From positions 62,001 to 126,000 of the forward strand of contig JAHBXW010000010.1 in the NCBI GenBank assembly GCA_019636235.1: 64,000 nucleotides of DNA, read 5' to 3'. The notes beneath the pieces are model-generated. The model was not told the DNA's origin, did not search any database, and worked only from the letters and a program-made list of their open reading frames with translations. The stretch comes from Planctomyces sp. (lineage in GTDB: Bacteria > Planctomycetota > Planctomycetia > Planctomycetales > Planctomycetaceae). Positions 9,468 through 18,190 of this stretch are shown here, one piece after another. The position numbers and the translations under genes are program-made. Every line of letters starts with the position of its first letter. Position 1 is the first letter of the stretch.

Positions 9468-10262
9468 ATGAGGACACTGCTGATTGCCACAGCGGCATTG
9501 CTTGCCGCCGTGCCCAGCGCCGACGCAGCGCTGGTCTCGATTTCCGACAATGGTGCGTCATTCACGTGGAATACAGACGCCACCGACAACAATGCGAGCT
9601 TCTTCGCCCCCGGCAGCAATAACATGCAGTTTGCCGAGGTCTGGATGCTCGAGGTCGGCGGCGTCCGCCAGGCGCTGACCGGCGGCACGTTGTCGGTCAA
9701 CGCTCCGAACTCCGCCTCGGTCAACTTCGGCAATGTGCTGGGCCTGAACGTCGCCATCTCGTCGACGATCACCGGCCTCGCCCCGGGCGTGGCCAGCCAG
9801 TCCATCTCGGCCGTGCTGCTGAACACCAGCGGCGGCCCGCTGTCGTACAGCCTGTACCGGTACTTCGACTACGATCTCGGCCCGGATCTCAACGCGAACT
9901 CGGGCGAAATCAACGCCGCCGGGTTCTCCGTGACGAGCGCGTACAACGCCATCACGGGGGTGCTGTCGACGCCGGCCAACGGCGCCGATCTCGGACCCTA
10001 CGATGACTTGCTCGACCACCTGAACAACGGCGGCAACCTGACGCCGGTCAACGGCACGATCAGCTTCGGGCCGGGCGACCTGACGGGCGCGTTCCAGTGG
10101 AACGGCACGCTCGGCAACGGCGGCCTCGCCGTGTTCTCGTCGGTGCACACGACGGCCGCCGGCGTTCCGGAGCCGTCCTCGCTGGCGCTGCTCGGCCTGG
10201 GCGCGGTCCCGATGGTGCTGAAGCGCCGTCGTCGTGCGAAGGCTGAACAAGCCGAGGCCTGA
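9468..10262 (+). CDS. PEP-CTERM sorting domain protein
   Basis: A 264-residue exported protein. It has a signal peptide (MRTLLIATAALLAAVPSADA), a beta-rich body with many Asn, Gly and Ser residues (for example SVNFGNVLGLNV), and a classic C-terminal sorting tail: VPEPSSLALLGLGAVPMVL followed by RRRRR-type basic residues. By family knowledge such proteins are recognised by exosortase and attached or released at the outer surface, often with extracellular polysaccharide. No exosortase gene is in the window, so it must act in trans. The gene has a good GAGGAG ribosome site and is followed by a strong terminator, so it is probably transcribed alone. Confidence 0.93.
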   Translation: MRTLLIATAALLAAVPSADAALVSISDNGASFTWNTDATDNNASFFAPGSNNMQFAEVWMLEVGGVRQALTGGTLSVNAPNSASVNFGNVLGLNVAISSTITGLAPGVASQSISAVLLNTSGGPLSYSLYRYFDYDLGPDLNANSGEINAAGFSVTSAYNAITGVLSTPANGADLGPYDDLLDHLNNGGNLTPVNGTISFGPGDLTGAFQWNGTLGNGGLAVFSSVHTTAAGVPEPSSLALLGLGAVPMVLKRRRRAKAEQAEA

Positions 10263-10295
10263 GTTTCGCTGCAGGGCCGACCCTTGGAAACTCGC

Positions 10296-10323
10296 GGGGG
10301 GGACATCCGTCCCCCCCGTTTTT
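10296..10323 (+). terminator. Rho-independent terminator after PEP-CTERM gene
   Basis: A perfect 9-bp stem GGGGGGGAC / GTCCCCCCC with loop ATCC, followed by GTTTTT, 33 bases after the stop. Confidence 0.9.
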
Positions 10324-10349
10324 GTTTTGCATGCCGGCTGCGGAGCCGA

Positions 10350-11111
10350 TCACTGCGGCGGAGCGTAGTACGGGCTGGGCCGGACCGTCGCCGCCGCCCC
10401 CTCCGGGTGCGATTCGACCGCCTGGTGCACGGCGTCCTCTTCGAGCGGCAGCGGCCTGGGCTTGGCGGAGAAGACTACCTGCGGCGGCAGCCGATCCTTG
10501 GTCACCCCCGCCGGGCCGGTCGTCGTACGCTCGATTTCCTTCTTCAGCGAGCCGCTCTGGAACGGTCCGATCCCGACGACGTAGTAATTGCTGTCGTCCG
10601 ACTGCGCGACGGACACGCCCCCCGCGCCCAGGGTCTCGTGCGACTTCGCGTCGTAGGCGGCCATGCCGATCTTGGCGAAGCCCGACTGCCGGGTCCGCGT
10701 GAACATCCGGATCTCGGGAAGCGTCAACATCCCGGGCAGTACGACTTCGGGAAAGCCCAGGAACGACGACGACGAGGTCGTCCCCACGCCGCCGCTGCGC
10801 GGCTCGAGCACAATCGCGGCGTCGTCGACCTTGTCGACCAGCTGGCCGCCGGCGCGCAGGATCCGGTGCCGGATCGAAGCGATCACGTACTGCTTGTCGA
10901 CGCAGTCCATGTACTTTTCTTCGAGATAGACCGCCTGGCCGCTGAACGGGCGGAAATCGACCTTGTCCAAGGTCTGGTCGACGGCGTTGGACAACAGCAG
11001 CTGCTCGGTGGCGGTGCGGGCCGTGTTCGAGGTCTGCGCGGAGGTGCAGCCCGCGAGGCCAGCCATCGCCAGGACTGCAACGGATTTCACGACAACGCCC
11101 AGACGCATCAC
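10350..11111 (-). CDS. Putative lipoprotein (possibly DUF6655 family)
   Basis: A 253-residue exported protein with a lipoprotein signal: MMRLGVVVKSVAVLAMAGLAGC, with lipobox LAGC and Cys22 as the lipidation site. The mature part begins TSAQTSNTARTATEQLLLSNAVDQ, a motif I associate with a planctomycete/proteobacterial lipoprotein family (DUF6655, from memory). The centre has a beta-rich stretch, LPEIRMFTRTRQSGFAKIGM, and the C-terminus is proline-rich and probably disordered. Function is unknown; the location is inferred to be the periplasmic face of a membrane. It converges on the PEP-CTERM gene and is divergent from the restriction-modification pair. Confidence 0.82.
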   Translation of the reverse strand: MMRLGVVVKSVAVLAMAGLAGCTSAQTSNTARTATEQLLLSNAVDQTLDKVDFRPFSGQAVYLEEKYMDCVDKQYVIASIRHRILRAGGQLVDKVDDAAIVLEPRSGGVGTTSSSSFLGFPEVVLPGMLTLPEIRMFTRTRQSGFAKIGMAAYDAKSHETLGAGGVSVAQSDDSNYYVVGIGPFQSGSLKKEIERTTTGPAGVTKDRLPPQVVFSAKPRPLPLEEDAVHQAVESHPEGAAATVRPSPYYAPPQ

Positions 11112-11418
11112 TGGTCTCCGAATGTCGGCCTCTGATGTTCTGCGAACCGTGCCCGGGAACGAAGGCGTCTCGGGGAACGGGCGGCCTCAGATGCCGAGTA
11201 GCCGCGGACTCGTTCGGCGGTCAAGACGCGGCCGCTGCGGGAATTTCCAATCAGCGGAATTCGCCGGTGATCGATGGGCGGCAAAGTGGCTACCGTGTGG
11301 ACCCGAAATATGTTCAAATGAACACACCGATTGTGAATTTCCAGGACTGCGGATCAGCGTCCTGGGGCACCACCTTCCGTACATCCCCGTTCCGCTTCCA
11401 AGTCTCCAAGATCAATCG
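11112..11418. other. Intergenic region upstream of the restriction-modification pair
   Basis: No protein gene is supported. The segment from about 11275 is clearly less GC-rich than the surroundings and contains the palindrome listed separately. It probably holds promoters for both the lipoprotein gene and the methyltransferase. Confidence 0.4.
11311..11324. promoter_or_regulatory. Operator-like palindrome upstream of methyltransferase gene
   Basis: TGTTCA-AA-TGAACA is a perfect 6-2-6 inverted repeat, flanked at a distance by GTGTG and CACAC. It lies 95 bases before the methyltransferase start. Type II systems are often autoregulated by the methyltransferase or a C protein binding such a site; no separate C-protein gene is seen, so binding by the methyltransferase itself is only a guess. 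Confidence 0.35.
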
Positions 11419-12387
11419 ATGATCCTTGCGGAATCAAAATCGCTCGATGCGCTATTGCCCGAGGAGCTTCGAGCTCTCGACAATCACCAAACGGCGATTC
11501 CGGCCATTGCCAAGAATGACAGGCTGATGGCGATGGTGGAGGACGCCGTTCGGCAGATTCCGACGGGCCACGACGCCTTTCTCGGGGATGCCCGGGAAAT
11601 GCGACTCGAGCCAGAATCTGTCCACCTGGTGCTGACATCCCCGCCGTACTGGACGCTCAAAGAATATCGGGACACCGAGGGCCAGCTCGGACACTTTGCG
11701 GACTACGAGGGCTTCCTGCGGGAGCTGGACAACGTCTGGTCAGCCTGCTTCAACGCACTCGTTCCGGGCGGGCGGCTGATCTGCGTGGTTGGCGACGTTT
11801 GCCTTTCGCGGCGTAAGAACCAGGGGCGGCATACCGTCGTCCCGCTGCATGCTGCGATCCAGGAACACTGCCGAAAGATCGGATATGACAATCTCGCGCC
11901 GATCATCTGGCATAAAATCTCCAACGCAGCGTTTGAAGCGTCAGGCAACGGTTCGGCATTTCTGGGAAAGCCGTACGAACCGAACGCCGTTATTAAGAAC
12001 GACATTGAATACATCCTGATGCAGAGAAAGCCCGGCGGATACCGCAGCCCATCTCTCGCGACCCGCGTTTTGAGCGTCATCAGCGATCGCAATCATAAGG
12101 CATGGTTTCAGCAGATCTGGACGGGCCTGACCGGGGCGTCGACGCGGCACCATCCGGCGCCGTATCCACTCGATCTGGCGGATCGTCTGATCCGAATGTT
12201 CAGTTTCGTCGGGGATACGGTTCTCGACCCGTTTCTTGGAACCGGCACGTCGATGCTGGCGGCTCTGCAGTGCGGTCGGAGTTCTATTGGCTACGAAATC
12301 GACCCTCATTACCTGAAACTGGCTCAAAAGCGGATCAACAACGAACGGGACATTTTCAGTACTTCGGAGATTCGGGTTCATGCATGA
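11419..12387 (+). CDS. Type II DNA methyltransferase, beta class (N4-cytosine or N6-adenine)
   Basis: A 322-residue SAM-dependent DNA methyltransferase. Catalytic motif IV, TSPPYW, is at residues 73-78 and the SAM-binding motif I, DPFLGTGTS, is at about 270-278. This IV-before-I order defines the beta class, and SPPYW is most typical of N4-cytosine enzymes. The region between them, including SLATRVLSVI and the TGASTRHHPAPYP stretch, would hold target recognition. The gene overlaps the endonuclease gene by 8 bases, so the two form one operon. The ATG at 11419 (MILAESKSLD) lacks a strong ribosome site; upstream in-frame starts would run through the palindrome region and are less likely. Base composition is lower in GC than neighbours, consistent with transfer. 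Confidence 0.9.
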   Translation: MILAESKSLDALLPEELRALDNHQTAIPAIAKNDRLMAMVEDAVRQIPTGHDAFLGDAREMRLEPESVHLVLTSPPYWTLKEYRDTEGQLGHFADYEGFLRELDNVWSACFNALVPGGRLICVVGDVCLSRRKNQGRHTVVPLHAAIQEHCRKIGYDNLAPIIWHKISNAAFEASGNGSAFLGKPYEPNAVIKNDIEYILMQRKPGGYRSPSLATRVLSVISDRNHKAWFQQIWTGLTGASTRHHPAPYPLDLADRLIRMFSFVGDTVLDPFLGTGTSMLAALQCGRSSIGYEIDPHYLKLAQKRINNERDIFSTSEIRVHA

Positions 12388-13105
12388 CCTCGACAAACGG
12401 GTCGGGGAAGCCATCAAACTGTTCTGGATGACCCGTGATCGACAAAGCGAGCGTCAGGGTTCGGCAACCGGAAGGAAGGACGCCGGGCTTCGAGCGGCCG
12501 TCACTGGTGGAAAACATCTGGACGGATTCACGGACATCTGCCGGGATCTGTTCCTAAAAAATGGCGTGCCTGAGGCTCATGTCTACTGGAAACAGAAGCG
12601 GTCTCTTCCCGGGTACTTCCGAGCCACCAAGAACTGGGACCTCATCGTCGTCGCCGACGGCCATCTGCTGGCAGTCGTGGAGTTTAAGGGCATGGTGGGG
12701 CCGTCGTTCGGAAACAATCTGAACAATCGAGCCGAGGAAGCGCTGGGTAATGCGACGGACCTGTGGGCGGCGTATCGCGAGGGTGCGTTTAAGCCATCAG
12801 CCCGGCCCTGGCTCGGCTATATCTTCATCCTCGAAGACTGCGAAGCGAGCCGTCGTCCCGTCAAAGTTGATGAGCCGCATTTTCTTGTGTTCCCAGAGTT
12901 TCAAAATGCGTCCTATACAGCGCGAGCCGAGAATCTGCTAACGAAACTGCTTCGGGAACGGTTGTACGACGGTGTTTGCTTGCTTTTGACAGGTAAGCAG
13001 GATGGGCTGAGAGGCAAGTTCCACAGCCCGACGGCAGAACTCAGCTTCAAGCACTTCGCTGCGGGGCTTGCCGCGCACGCGATGGCGTTCTCCAAAACGC
13101 ACTGA
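12380..13105 (+). CDS. Type II restriction endonuclease, PaeR7I/XhoI-like
   Basis: A 241-residue protein closely resembling the XhoI/PaeR7I family by recalled sequence: GGKHLDGFTDICRDL, RSLPGYFRATKNWDLIVV, EFKGMVGPSFGNNLNNR and EEALGNATDLWAAYREGAF are family hallmarks. The PD-(D/E)XK active site is Asp87 with Glu101-Phe-Lys103. Characterised members cut CTCGAG, so that is the predicted target. It is translated from an ATG that overlaps the methyltransferase stop by 8 bases. The length matches XhoI and PaeR7I (about 245). Lower GC and different codon use from flanking genes suggest horizontal arrival. At least three CTCGAG sites occur in the window (near 3433, 11605 and 31650), so host protection would be required. 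Confidence 0.9.
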   Translation: MHDLDKRVGEAIKLFWMTRDRQSERQGSATGRKDAGLRAAVTGGKHLDGFTDICRDLFLKNGVPEAHVYWKQKRSLPGYFRATKNWDLIVVADGHLLAVVEFKGMVGPSFGNNLNNRAEEALGNATDLWAAYREGAFKPSARPWLGYIFILEDCEASRRPVKVDEPHFLVFPEFQNASYTARAENLLTKLLRERLYDGVCLLLTGKQDGLRGKFHSPTAELSFKHFAAGLAAHAMAFSKTH

Positions 13106-13307
13106 CAGGCTCGAACCACCGCGAGATGGCCGATCAAGTCATTCGGCGAAACCTGCGATCCGCACGCTGCACTCCAAGAGACCATCCCTGAAACAGCAGT
13201 CGGCCTTCTGGTTTCCACTCGCCATCCCGCCTTCAGTTGCCGGACGTCTCGCCATCTGTTGAAGTGCGGCACGCTTCGTGCGAACGCCTCTTGGTCCAGC
13301 CCGCGTC

Positions 13308-14261
13308 ATGTCTCACGCCATCGTCTGCCGCGAGCTGGTCAAGCACTATCCGGGCAAGCCGCCCGTCGAGGCCGTCCGCGGTCTGGACCTCGAAGTTCGC
13401 GAGGGGGAATGCTTCGGCCTCCTGGGACCGAACGGGGCCGGCAAGACCACCACGCTGGAGATTCTGGAAGGGCTGCTCGACCCGACGTCCGGGGATGTGC
13501 GGATTCTGGATCGCGAGTGGAGGACCCACGAACAGGAGATCCGCGAGGCGATCGGCATCTCGCTGCAGGAGACTCGATTCTCCGACAAACTCACCGTCGC
13601 CGAAACCGTGCGGATGTTTCGCAGCTTCTACCGCGCCGGGATGGCGCCCGCGGAGGCCGTCGACGTCGTCTCGCTGGAGGAAAAGGCGGACGCCTACGTC
13701 GTTCAGCTCTCCGGCGGGCAGCGGCAGCGGCTGGCCGTCGCCTGCGCCATCGTCGGCGATCCCAGGCTGCTGTTCCTCGATGAGCCGACCACGGGGCTTG
13801 ATCCGCAGTCGCGGCGGCAGTTGTGGGACATCGTGAACTCGTTCCGGTCGTCGGGCCGGACGGTCATGCTGACGACGCACGCCATGGACGAGGCCGAACG
13901 GCTGTGCGACCGGGTTGCGATCGTCGACCACGGGCGGGTCATCGCGCTGGGCACGCCCTCGCAACTCATCGGCCAGATCGGCGGCGAGCACCTGATTGAT
14001 TTCAGCTTGATGGAAACCTCGCAACCGCTGTCTGAGGACCAGCTCCAGCGGTTGCCGTCGGTGCGGTCCGCCCATGCCAACGGCGGAACGTATCGGCTGG
14101 CGGTCGACAAGCCGCACGTGGCGCTGCCGGCGCTGCTGGCCTGCCTGCAGGACGAAGGGCGCGAGCTGTCGCATCTCACGACCCGGCATGGCACGCTCGA
14201 AGACGTGTTCCTGTCGCTCACGGGGCGACGGTTGACGGAGGACGCCGATGTCGTGGCGTGA
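13308..14261 (+). CDS. ABC-2 type exporter ATP-binding protein
   Basis: A 317-residue ATPase with Walker [11 protein letters not shown], signature LSGGQRQRLAVACAI, Walker B LLFLDEPTTGLD and switch TTHAMDEAERLCD. The C-terminal ~80 residues form the accessory region common in drug or lipid exporters of the DrrA/NodI group. The ATG at 13308 (MSHAIVCRELVKHY) is preferred to an in-frame one 30 bases upstream because the fold starts there. It overlaps the next gene by 14 bases and therefore pairs with that permease. Substrate is not predictable. Confidence 0.93.
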   Translation: MSHAIVCRELVKHYPGKPPVEAVRGLDLEVREGECFGLLGPNGAGKTTTLEILEGLLDPTSGDVRILDREWRTHEQEIREAIGISLQETRFSDKLTVAETVRMFRSFYRAGMAPAEAVDVVSLEEKADAYVVQLSGGQRQRLAVACAIVGDPRLLFLDEPTTGLDPQSRRQLWDIVNSFRSSGRTVMLTTHAMDEAERLCDRVAIVDHGRVIALGTPSQLIGQIGGEHLIDFSLMETSQPLSEDQLQRLPSVRSAHANGGTYRLAVDKPHVALPALLACLQDEGRELSHLTTRHGTLEDVFLSLTGRRLTEDADVVA

Positions 14262-15306
14262 GTCCAGCCCGTTGTGGCAGCTCGTGATGTCGCGGATCCG
14301 GCTGTTCCTGCGGGAGCCGTCGGCCGTGTTCTGGGTGTACGGTTTTCCGCTGCTGATGCTCGTGGCGCTGGGGACGGCGTTTCGGGACGATCCGCAGGAG
14401 CGGATCATGGTGGACGTGGTGGGTTCGGGGAATCGCGAGACGGTTCTCGAACGCCTGCGCCGCGAATCGCGGTTCCAGATTGCGACGCCTGCGGACGACG
14501 GCTGGCGCAAGCGCCTGCAGTACGGCAAGACGGACCTGGTCGTCGAGGCGGACGCGGCGACGCCGGTCGGCTATCGGCTGTGGGAGGAGCCGCGCCGCGC
14601 GGAGAGCCGTCTGGCGCGGTACGCGGTCGAAGCGGCGCTGAACGGCCCCGCGACTTCGACGCCGGGACCGGCATCGGGGCCGGAGGTGCGGCGGCTGGAA
14701 GGCGCGGGATCGCGGTACATCGACTTTCTGCTCCCCGGGATGATCGGCATGGGGCTGATGGGGGGCGGCGTGTGGGGCGTGGGCTTCGTCCTGGCCGACA
14801 TGCGCGTCCGCAAACTGCTGAAGCTGTTCATCGCGACGCCCATGCGGCGCGGCGACTTTCTGGCGTCGATTCTGATCAGTCGCGTGACGTTCACGGTGCT
14901 GGACGTCGTGTTCCTGATCGCGGTCGGCGCGTGGGTGTTCGACGTCCGCTGCCAGGGGAGCTACCTGGAGCTGGGTCTCGCATCGCTCATGGGGGCGGCG
15001 TGCTTCGCCGGGATCGGCCTGTTGATCGCCAGCCGGGCCCAGACGATCGAGACCGTCTCCGGGCTGATGAACCTGGTGCTGCTGCCGATGTGGGTCTTCT
15101 CAGGGGTGTTCTTTTCGTCGGAACGGTTTCCCGCGGCGATCCAGCCGGTGGTGAATCTGCTGCCGCTGACGGCCCTGAATCAGCTTCTGCGGGGCATCAT
15201 GCTGGAAGGCGCGTCGATGTTCGCGTTCTGGCCGCAGCTCCTGCTGCTGGCGGGATACGGAGTCGGGACGTTCTTCGTGGCGCTGAAGATCTTCCGGTGG
15301 CGATGA
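14248..15306 (+). CDS. ABC-2 type exporter permease
   Basis: A 352-residue membrane protein. It starts MSWRESSPLWQLVMSRIRLFLREPSAVFW, the amphipathic N-terminus of ABC-2 permeases, with one helix (VYGFPLLMLVALGTAF), a long extracytoplasmic segment to about residue 150, and then five helices. These include YIDFLLPGMIGMGLMGGGVWGVG and the conserved MNLVLLPMWVFSGVFFSSERFP before the last helix. The gene overlaps the ATPase gene by 14 bases, so coupling is strong. By family it exports drugs, lipids or polysaccharide; nothing nearby narrows this down. Confidence 0.92.
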   Translation: MSWRESSPLWQLVMSRIRLFLREPSAVFWVYGFPLLMLVALGTAFRDDPQERIMVDVVGSGNRETVLERLRRESRFQIATPADDGWRKRLQYGKTDLVVEADAATPVGYRLWEEPRRAESRLARYAVEAALNGPATSTPGPASGPEVRRLEGAGSRYIDFLLPGMIGMGLMGGGVWGVGFVLADMRVRKLLKLFIATPMRRGDFLASILISRVTFTVLDVVFLIAVGAWVFDVRCQGSYLELGLASLMGAACFAGIGLLIASRAQTIETVSGLMNLVLLPMWVFSGVFFSSERFPAAIQPVVNLLPLTALNQLLRGIMLEGASMFAFWPQLLLLAGYGVGTFFVALKIFRWR

Positions 15307-15453
15307 CGCGCTGCCGGGTCGCGACGGCGTGCGCCGTTGCCGGCGTCGAGGATTGCCGGCACGATAGGATGCGCGAACTTCGCCGGCGCGCGGACGAAGC
15401 GGCAACCGCTGACCGCGCGGGATCTCCATCAATCCCGAATGAAAGGTCGACGC

Positions 15454-17910
15454 ATGTCGCCCGCCACTGTGCTGCGGTGTGGATTGCTGGTCGTCGTCCT
15501 CGTGACGTGCGGCGGCGCCGCCTCGGTGGAGGATGAAGTCGTCCCTGTCGCCGGCCAGCCGCTCGCCGCGAATGTCGAGCGCGTCCTGCGCACGCTCGAC
15601 CTGCTCGGCGCCCCGCTCTCCGCAGATGGACCGATCCGCGAATCCGTCGACGCGCGGGACGCGGCCGAAATTCAACGGCGGCTTGATCCGCACGTCCTGC
15701 TGCACGTGCACATCAATCCCGAGCACCGCGTCAAAGTCCGGCGGGGAGACGGTCCGGCCGTCCTGCAGCAATGGGGCGCAGTCCCCGTGCTCGTCAAAGT
15801 CGCCAACGAAGGCGCGGTGGCGCGCAGCCTGCGCATCTCCAGCCCCCAGGCGGGACCGATCTACGCCGGCGAATCGGAGTTCATTCTCGGACGCCAGGCG
15901 CAGACCGAGCTCCGCGGCGGCGCGCCGGATCAGAACCTCGCCGATCGATTCCTCGACGTCTCGATCCACACCGCCCCGCCGATGACCGAACGCCTTAGCG
16001 GACTGGAGGTCGAGTACGTCATCGCCATGCTGAGTTCAAGCGAATCGGGCGCGCGGGAGGCGACAATCGCCTTCGATGTCGGCCAGGGGACGCAGGACCT
16101 GGAGTTCCGCGCCGAAGCGCCCGTCCTGTTCCAGATCGAACCCGCCCGGGCCGTGAGGATTCATGTCCGGGACGAACAGGGCCGGCCGACCATGGCCCGG
16201 CTGTCGATCCGCGACGGGCAGGGCCGCGTGTTCCCCAGCCAGTCGAAGCGACTCGCGCCGGACTTCTTCTTTCAACCGCACATCTACCGGTTCGATGGAG
16301 AAACCATCCTGCTGCCGGACGGCGAGTATTTCGTCGAGGCCGGTCGGGGGCCCGAGTATCGCGTGTTGCGATCGACGCGGCACGCCCGGGATGGCGAACG
16401 CGAATGGACGTTCGCCCTGGAACGCTGGCTCGATCCCGCGGAGTGGGGCTGGTACAGCGGCGATCATCACATTCACGGCGCCGGGTGTTCGCATTACGCG
16501 TCGCCGACGGAAGGGGTCGCCCCGGGCGACATGTTCCGGCAGGTGCAGGGAGAGGCGCTGAACGTGGGCTGCGTCCTCACCTGGGGACCCTGCTTCGATT
16601 TCCAGCGACGCTATTTCTCGGCCACGGCCGATGAACTCAGCGAGCCGTTCACCGTCCTCAAATACGACCTCGAGATCAGCGGCTTCGGTTCGCAGGCGCT
16701 GGGACATGTGTGCCTGCTGAATCTCAAGGACCAGGTCTACCCGGGCACGGACGGGACGTCGCTCCGCTGGCCGACCTGGACGGTCCCCGTGCTGAAATGG
16801 GCCAGGGATCAGGGCGGAGTCACCGGCTATCCGCACTCCTCGTTGCGCACGGAGCCGGGGCCGGCGGGGAAACGGCTGTTCGAGTCGCTGGACGCGAATC
16901 GCGACGGAATCGTCAGCCGCGACGAATCCGCAGGGCGACTGCTGCCCGAACCCTGGGAGCGAATCGACCGCGACCAGGACGGCGTGGCGACGTTAGAGGA
17001 GTTGACGGCCGCCTGCGATCGGCAACTCGACCAGCTGCCGAACCTGGTCGTGCCCGATATGGGGGGCGGCGGGGCGCTCGAGATCTGCGTGGCGACAGCG
17101 GCCGGCGTGTGCGACTTCATCAGCGCCATGGACACGCCCCGCATCGGCGAGTGGAACACCTGGTATCACCTGCTGAACTGCGGCTATCCGCTGAAGGTCG
17201 CCGGCGAGACCGACTTCCCCTGCATGAGCAGCCGCAACGTCGGCCAGGGACGCAGCTACGTCCGGCTGGGAAACATCGAACGCATTGACTTCACCGACTG
17301 GTGCAACGGCCTCGCGAAAGGGAACTCCTACTGCTCGGACGGCTATGCGCACGCGCTGGAGTTCTCGGTGAACGGAGAGGCGCCCGGCGGGGCGGCGGTT
17401 CAGCTCGCGGCGCCGGAGACCGTGCGCATCGAGGCGCTCGTGGCCTTCGCGCCGGAAATTCCCAAGGCAGTGGCGCATGGCGCACTGCCGCCGCAGGTTC
17501 AGCGCCGGCAGTCGGGCGACACGGTGGTCCTGCACGGTCCGCGGTCCGAGGAATGGCTCGTCGGCGGGGAGCGGATCGTGGAACTGGTCGTCAACGGGCA
17601 CGTGCTGCAGTCGAAGAACGTGCCGGCGGACGGGCGGCCGCACGCGGTGCGGTTCGACGTGCCGATCTCGCGAAGCAGTTGGGTCGCGGTGCGACAGTTT
17701 CCGCAACTGCACACGAACCCGGTGGACGTGCTGGTGGCGGGGCGGCCGATCCGGGCTTCACGGGACAGCGCGCGCTGGTGCGTGGAGACGGTCCGGGCGC
17801 TGTGGGACGTGCGTCACACGATGATCAGCGAGGCGGAGCGTCCGGCGGCCCGGGCGGCATACGACGACGCGATCCGCCAGTTTGAACAGATCGCCGCGGA
17901 AGCCGAGTGA
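15454..17910 (+). CDS. Secreted CehA/McbA-type metallohydrolase with EF-hands
   Basis: An 818-residue exported protein. A signal peptide (MSPATVLRCGLLVVVLVTCGGAA) is followed by beta-sandwich regions, then a PHP-like metal-binding domain opening with WYSGDHHIHGAG (Asp337, His338, His341). Two calcium-type EF-hand loops are inserted at residues 480-491 (DANRDGIVSRDE) and 505-516 (DRDQDGVATLEE). Later family features include NTWYHLLNCGYPLKVAGETDFPC. Its place in the CehA/McbA family suggests hydrolysis of an ester, amide or phosphoester in the periplasm, but the substrate is unknown. The ATG at 15454 has GAAAGG 8 bases upstream and gives a standard signal peptide; one at 15439 would add five residues. 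Confidence 0.85.
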   Translation: MSPATVLRCGLLVVVLVTCGGAASVEDEVVPVAGQPLAANVERVLRTLDLLGAPLSADGPIRESVDARDAAEIQRRLDPHVLLHVHINPEHRVKVRRGDGPAVLQQWGAVPVLVKVANEGAVARSLRISSPQAGPIYAGESEFILGRQAQTELRGGAPDQNLADRFLDVSIHTAPPMTERLSGLEVEYVIAMLSSSESGAREATIAFDVGQGTQDLEFRAEAPVLFQIEPARAVRIHVRDEQGRPTMARLSIRDGQGRVFPSQSKRLAPDFFFQPHIYRFDGETILLPDGEYFVEAGRGPEYRVLRSTRHARDGEREWTFALERWLDPAEWGWYSGDHHIHGAGCSHYASPTEGVAPGDMFRQVQGEALNVGCVLTWGPCFDFQRRYFSATADELSEPFTVLKYDLEISGFGSQALGHVCLLNLKDQVYPGTDGTSLRWPTWTVPVLKWARDQGGVTGYPHSSLRTEPGPAGKRLFESLDANRDGIVSRDESAGRLLPEPWERIDRDQDGVATLEELTAACDRQLDQLPNLVVPDMGGGGALEICVATAAGVCDFISAMDTPRIGEWNTWYHLLNCGYPLKVAGETDFPCMSSRNVGQGRSYVRLGNIERIDFTDWCNGLAKGNSYCSDGYAHALEFSVNGEAPGGAAVQLAAPETVRIEALVAFAPEIPKAVAHGALPPQVQRRQSGDTVVLHGPRSEEWLVGGERIVELVVNGHVLQSKNVPADGRPHAVRFDVPISRSSWVAVRQFPQLHTNPVDVLVAGRPIRASRDSARWCVETVRALWDVRHTMISEAERPAARAAYDDAIRQFEQIAAEAE

Positions 17911-18030
17911 CCTGCTCCTGCAGGCTCGTGCGTAAGCAGATCGCTTTCTGGTTGATTGCGGACGCCATGCTGAACGCCGTCCAGGGCCTGGCGGCAGTGC
18001 TGCAGTCGCTGGAGGCCAGCGAAGCCACGT

Positions 18031-18146
18031 GAGCCAGAGCGTGGCCGGCGTTGATCTGCGACGATGGAATTCGCCGCGTTCACAAATGCCCACCGGCCGA
18101 GGCCTCGACCATTCCCGGAGAACTCGCTGGGCCAAGGCCCAGCCTA
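18031..18146. repeat. 116-bp direct repeat, copy 1
   Basis: Starts GAGCCAGAGCGTGGCC and ends GGCCCAGCCTA; differs from copy 2 (18189-18304) at about two visible positions. It ends in the palindrome CTGGGCCAAGGCCCAG (18127-18142). Confidence 0.9.
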
Positions 18147-18166
18147 CGACAGGGGCGCGAAGTTCC

Positions 18167-18190
18167 GTAGGCCGGGTCTTGACCCGGCGA
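18167..18190 (+). repeat. REP-like palindrome between the two 116-bp copies
   Basis: GTAGG followed by CCGGGTCTTGACCCGG and CGA. Read on the other strand, the end of each 116-bp copy has the same plan (GTAGGCTGGGCCTTGGCCCAGCGAG). This element and copy 1 therefore face each other, as in paired REP (BIME-type) units. Confidence 0.7.
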
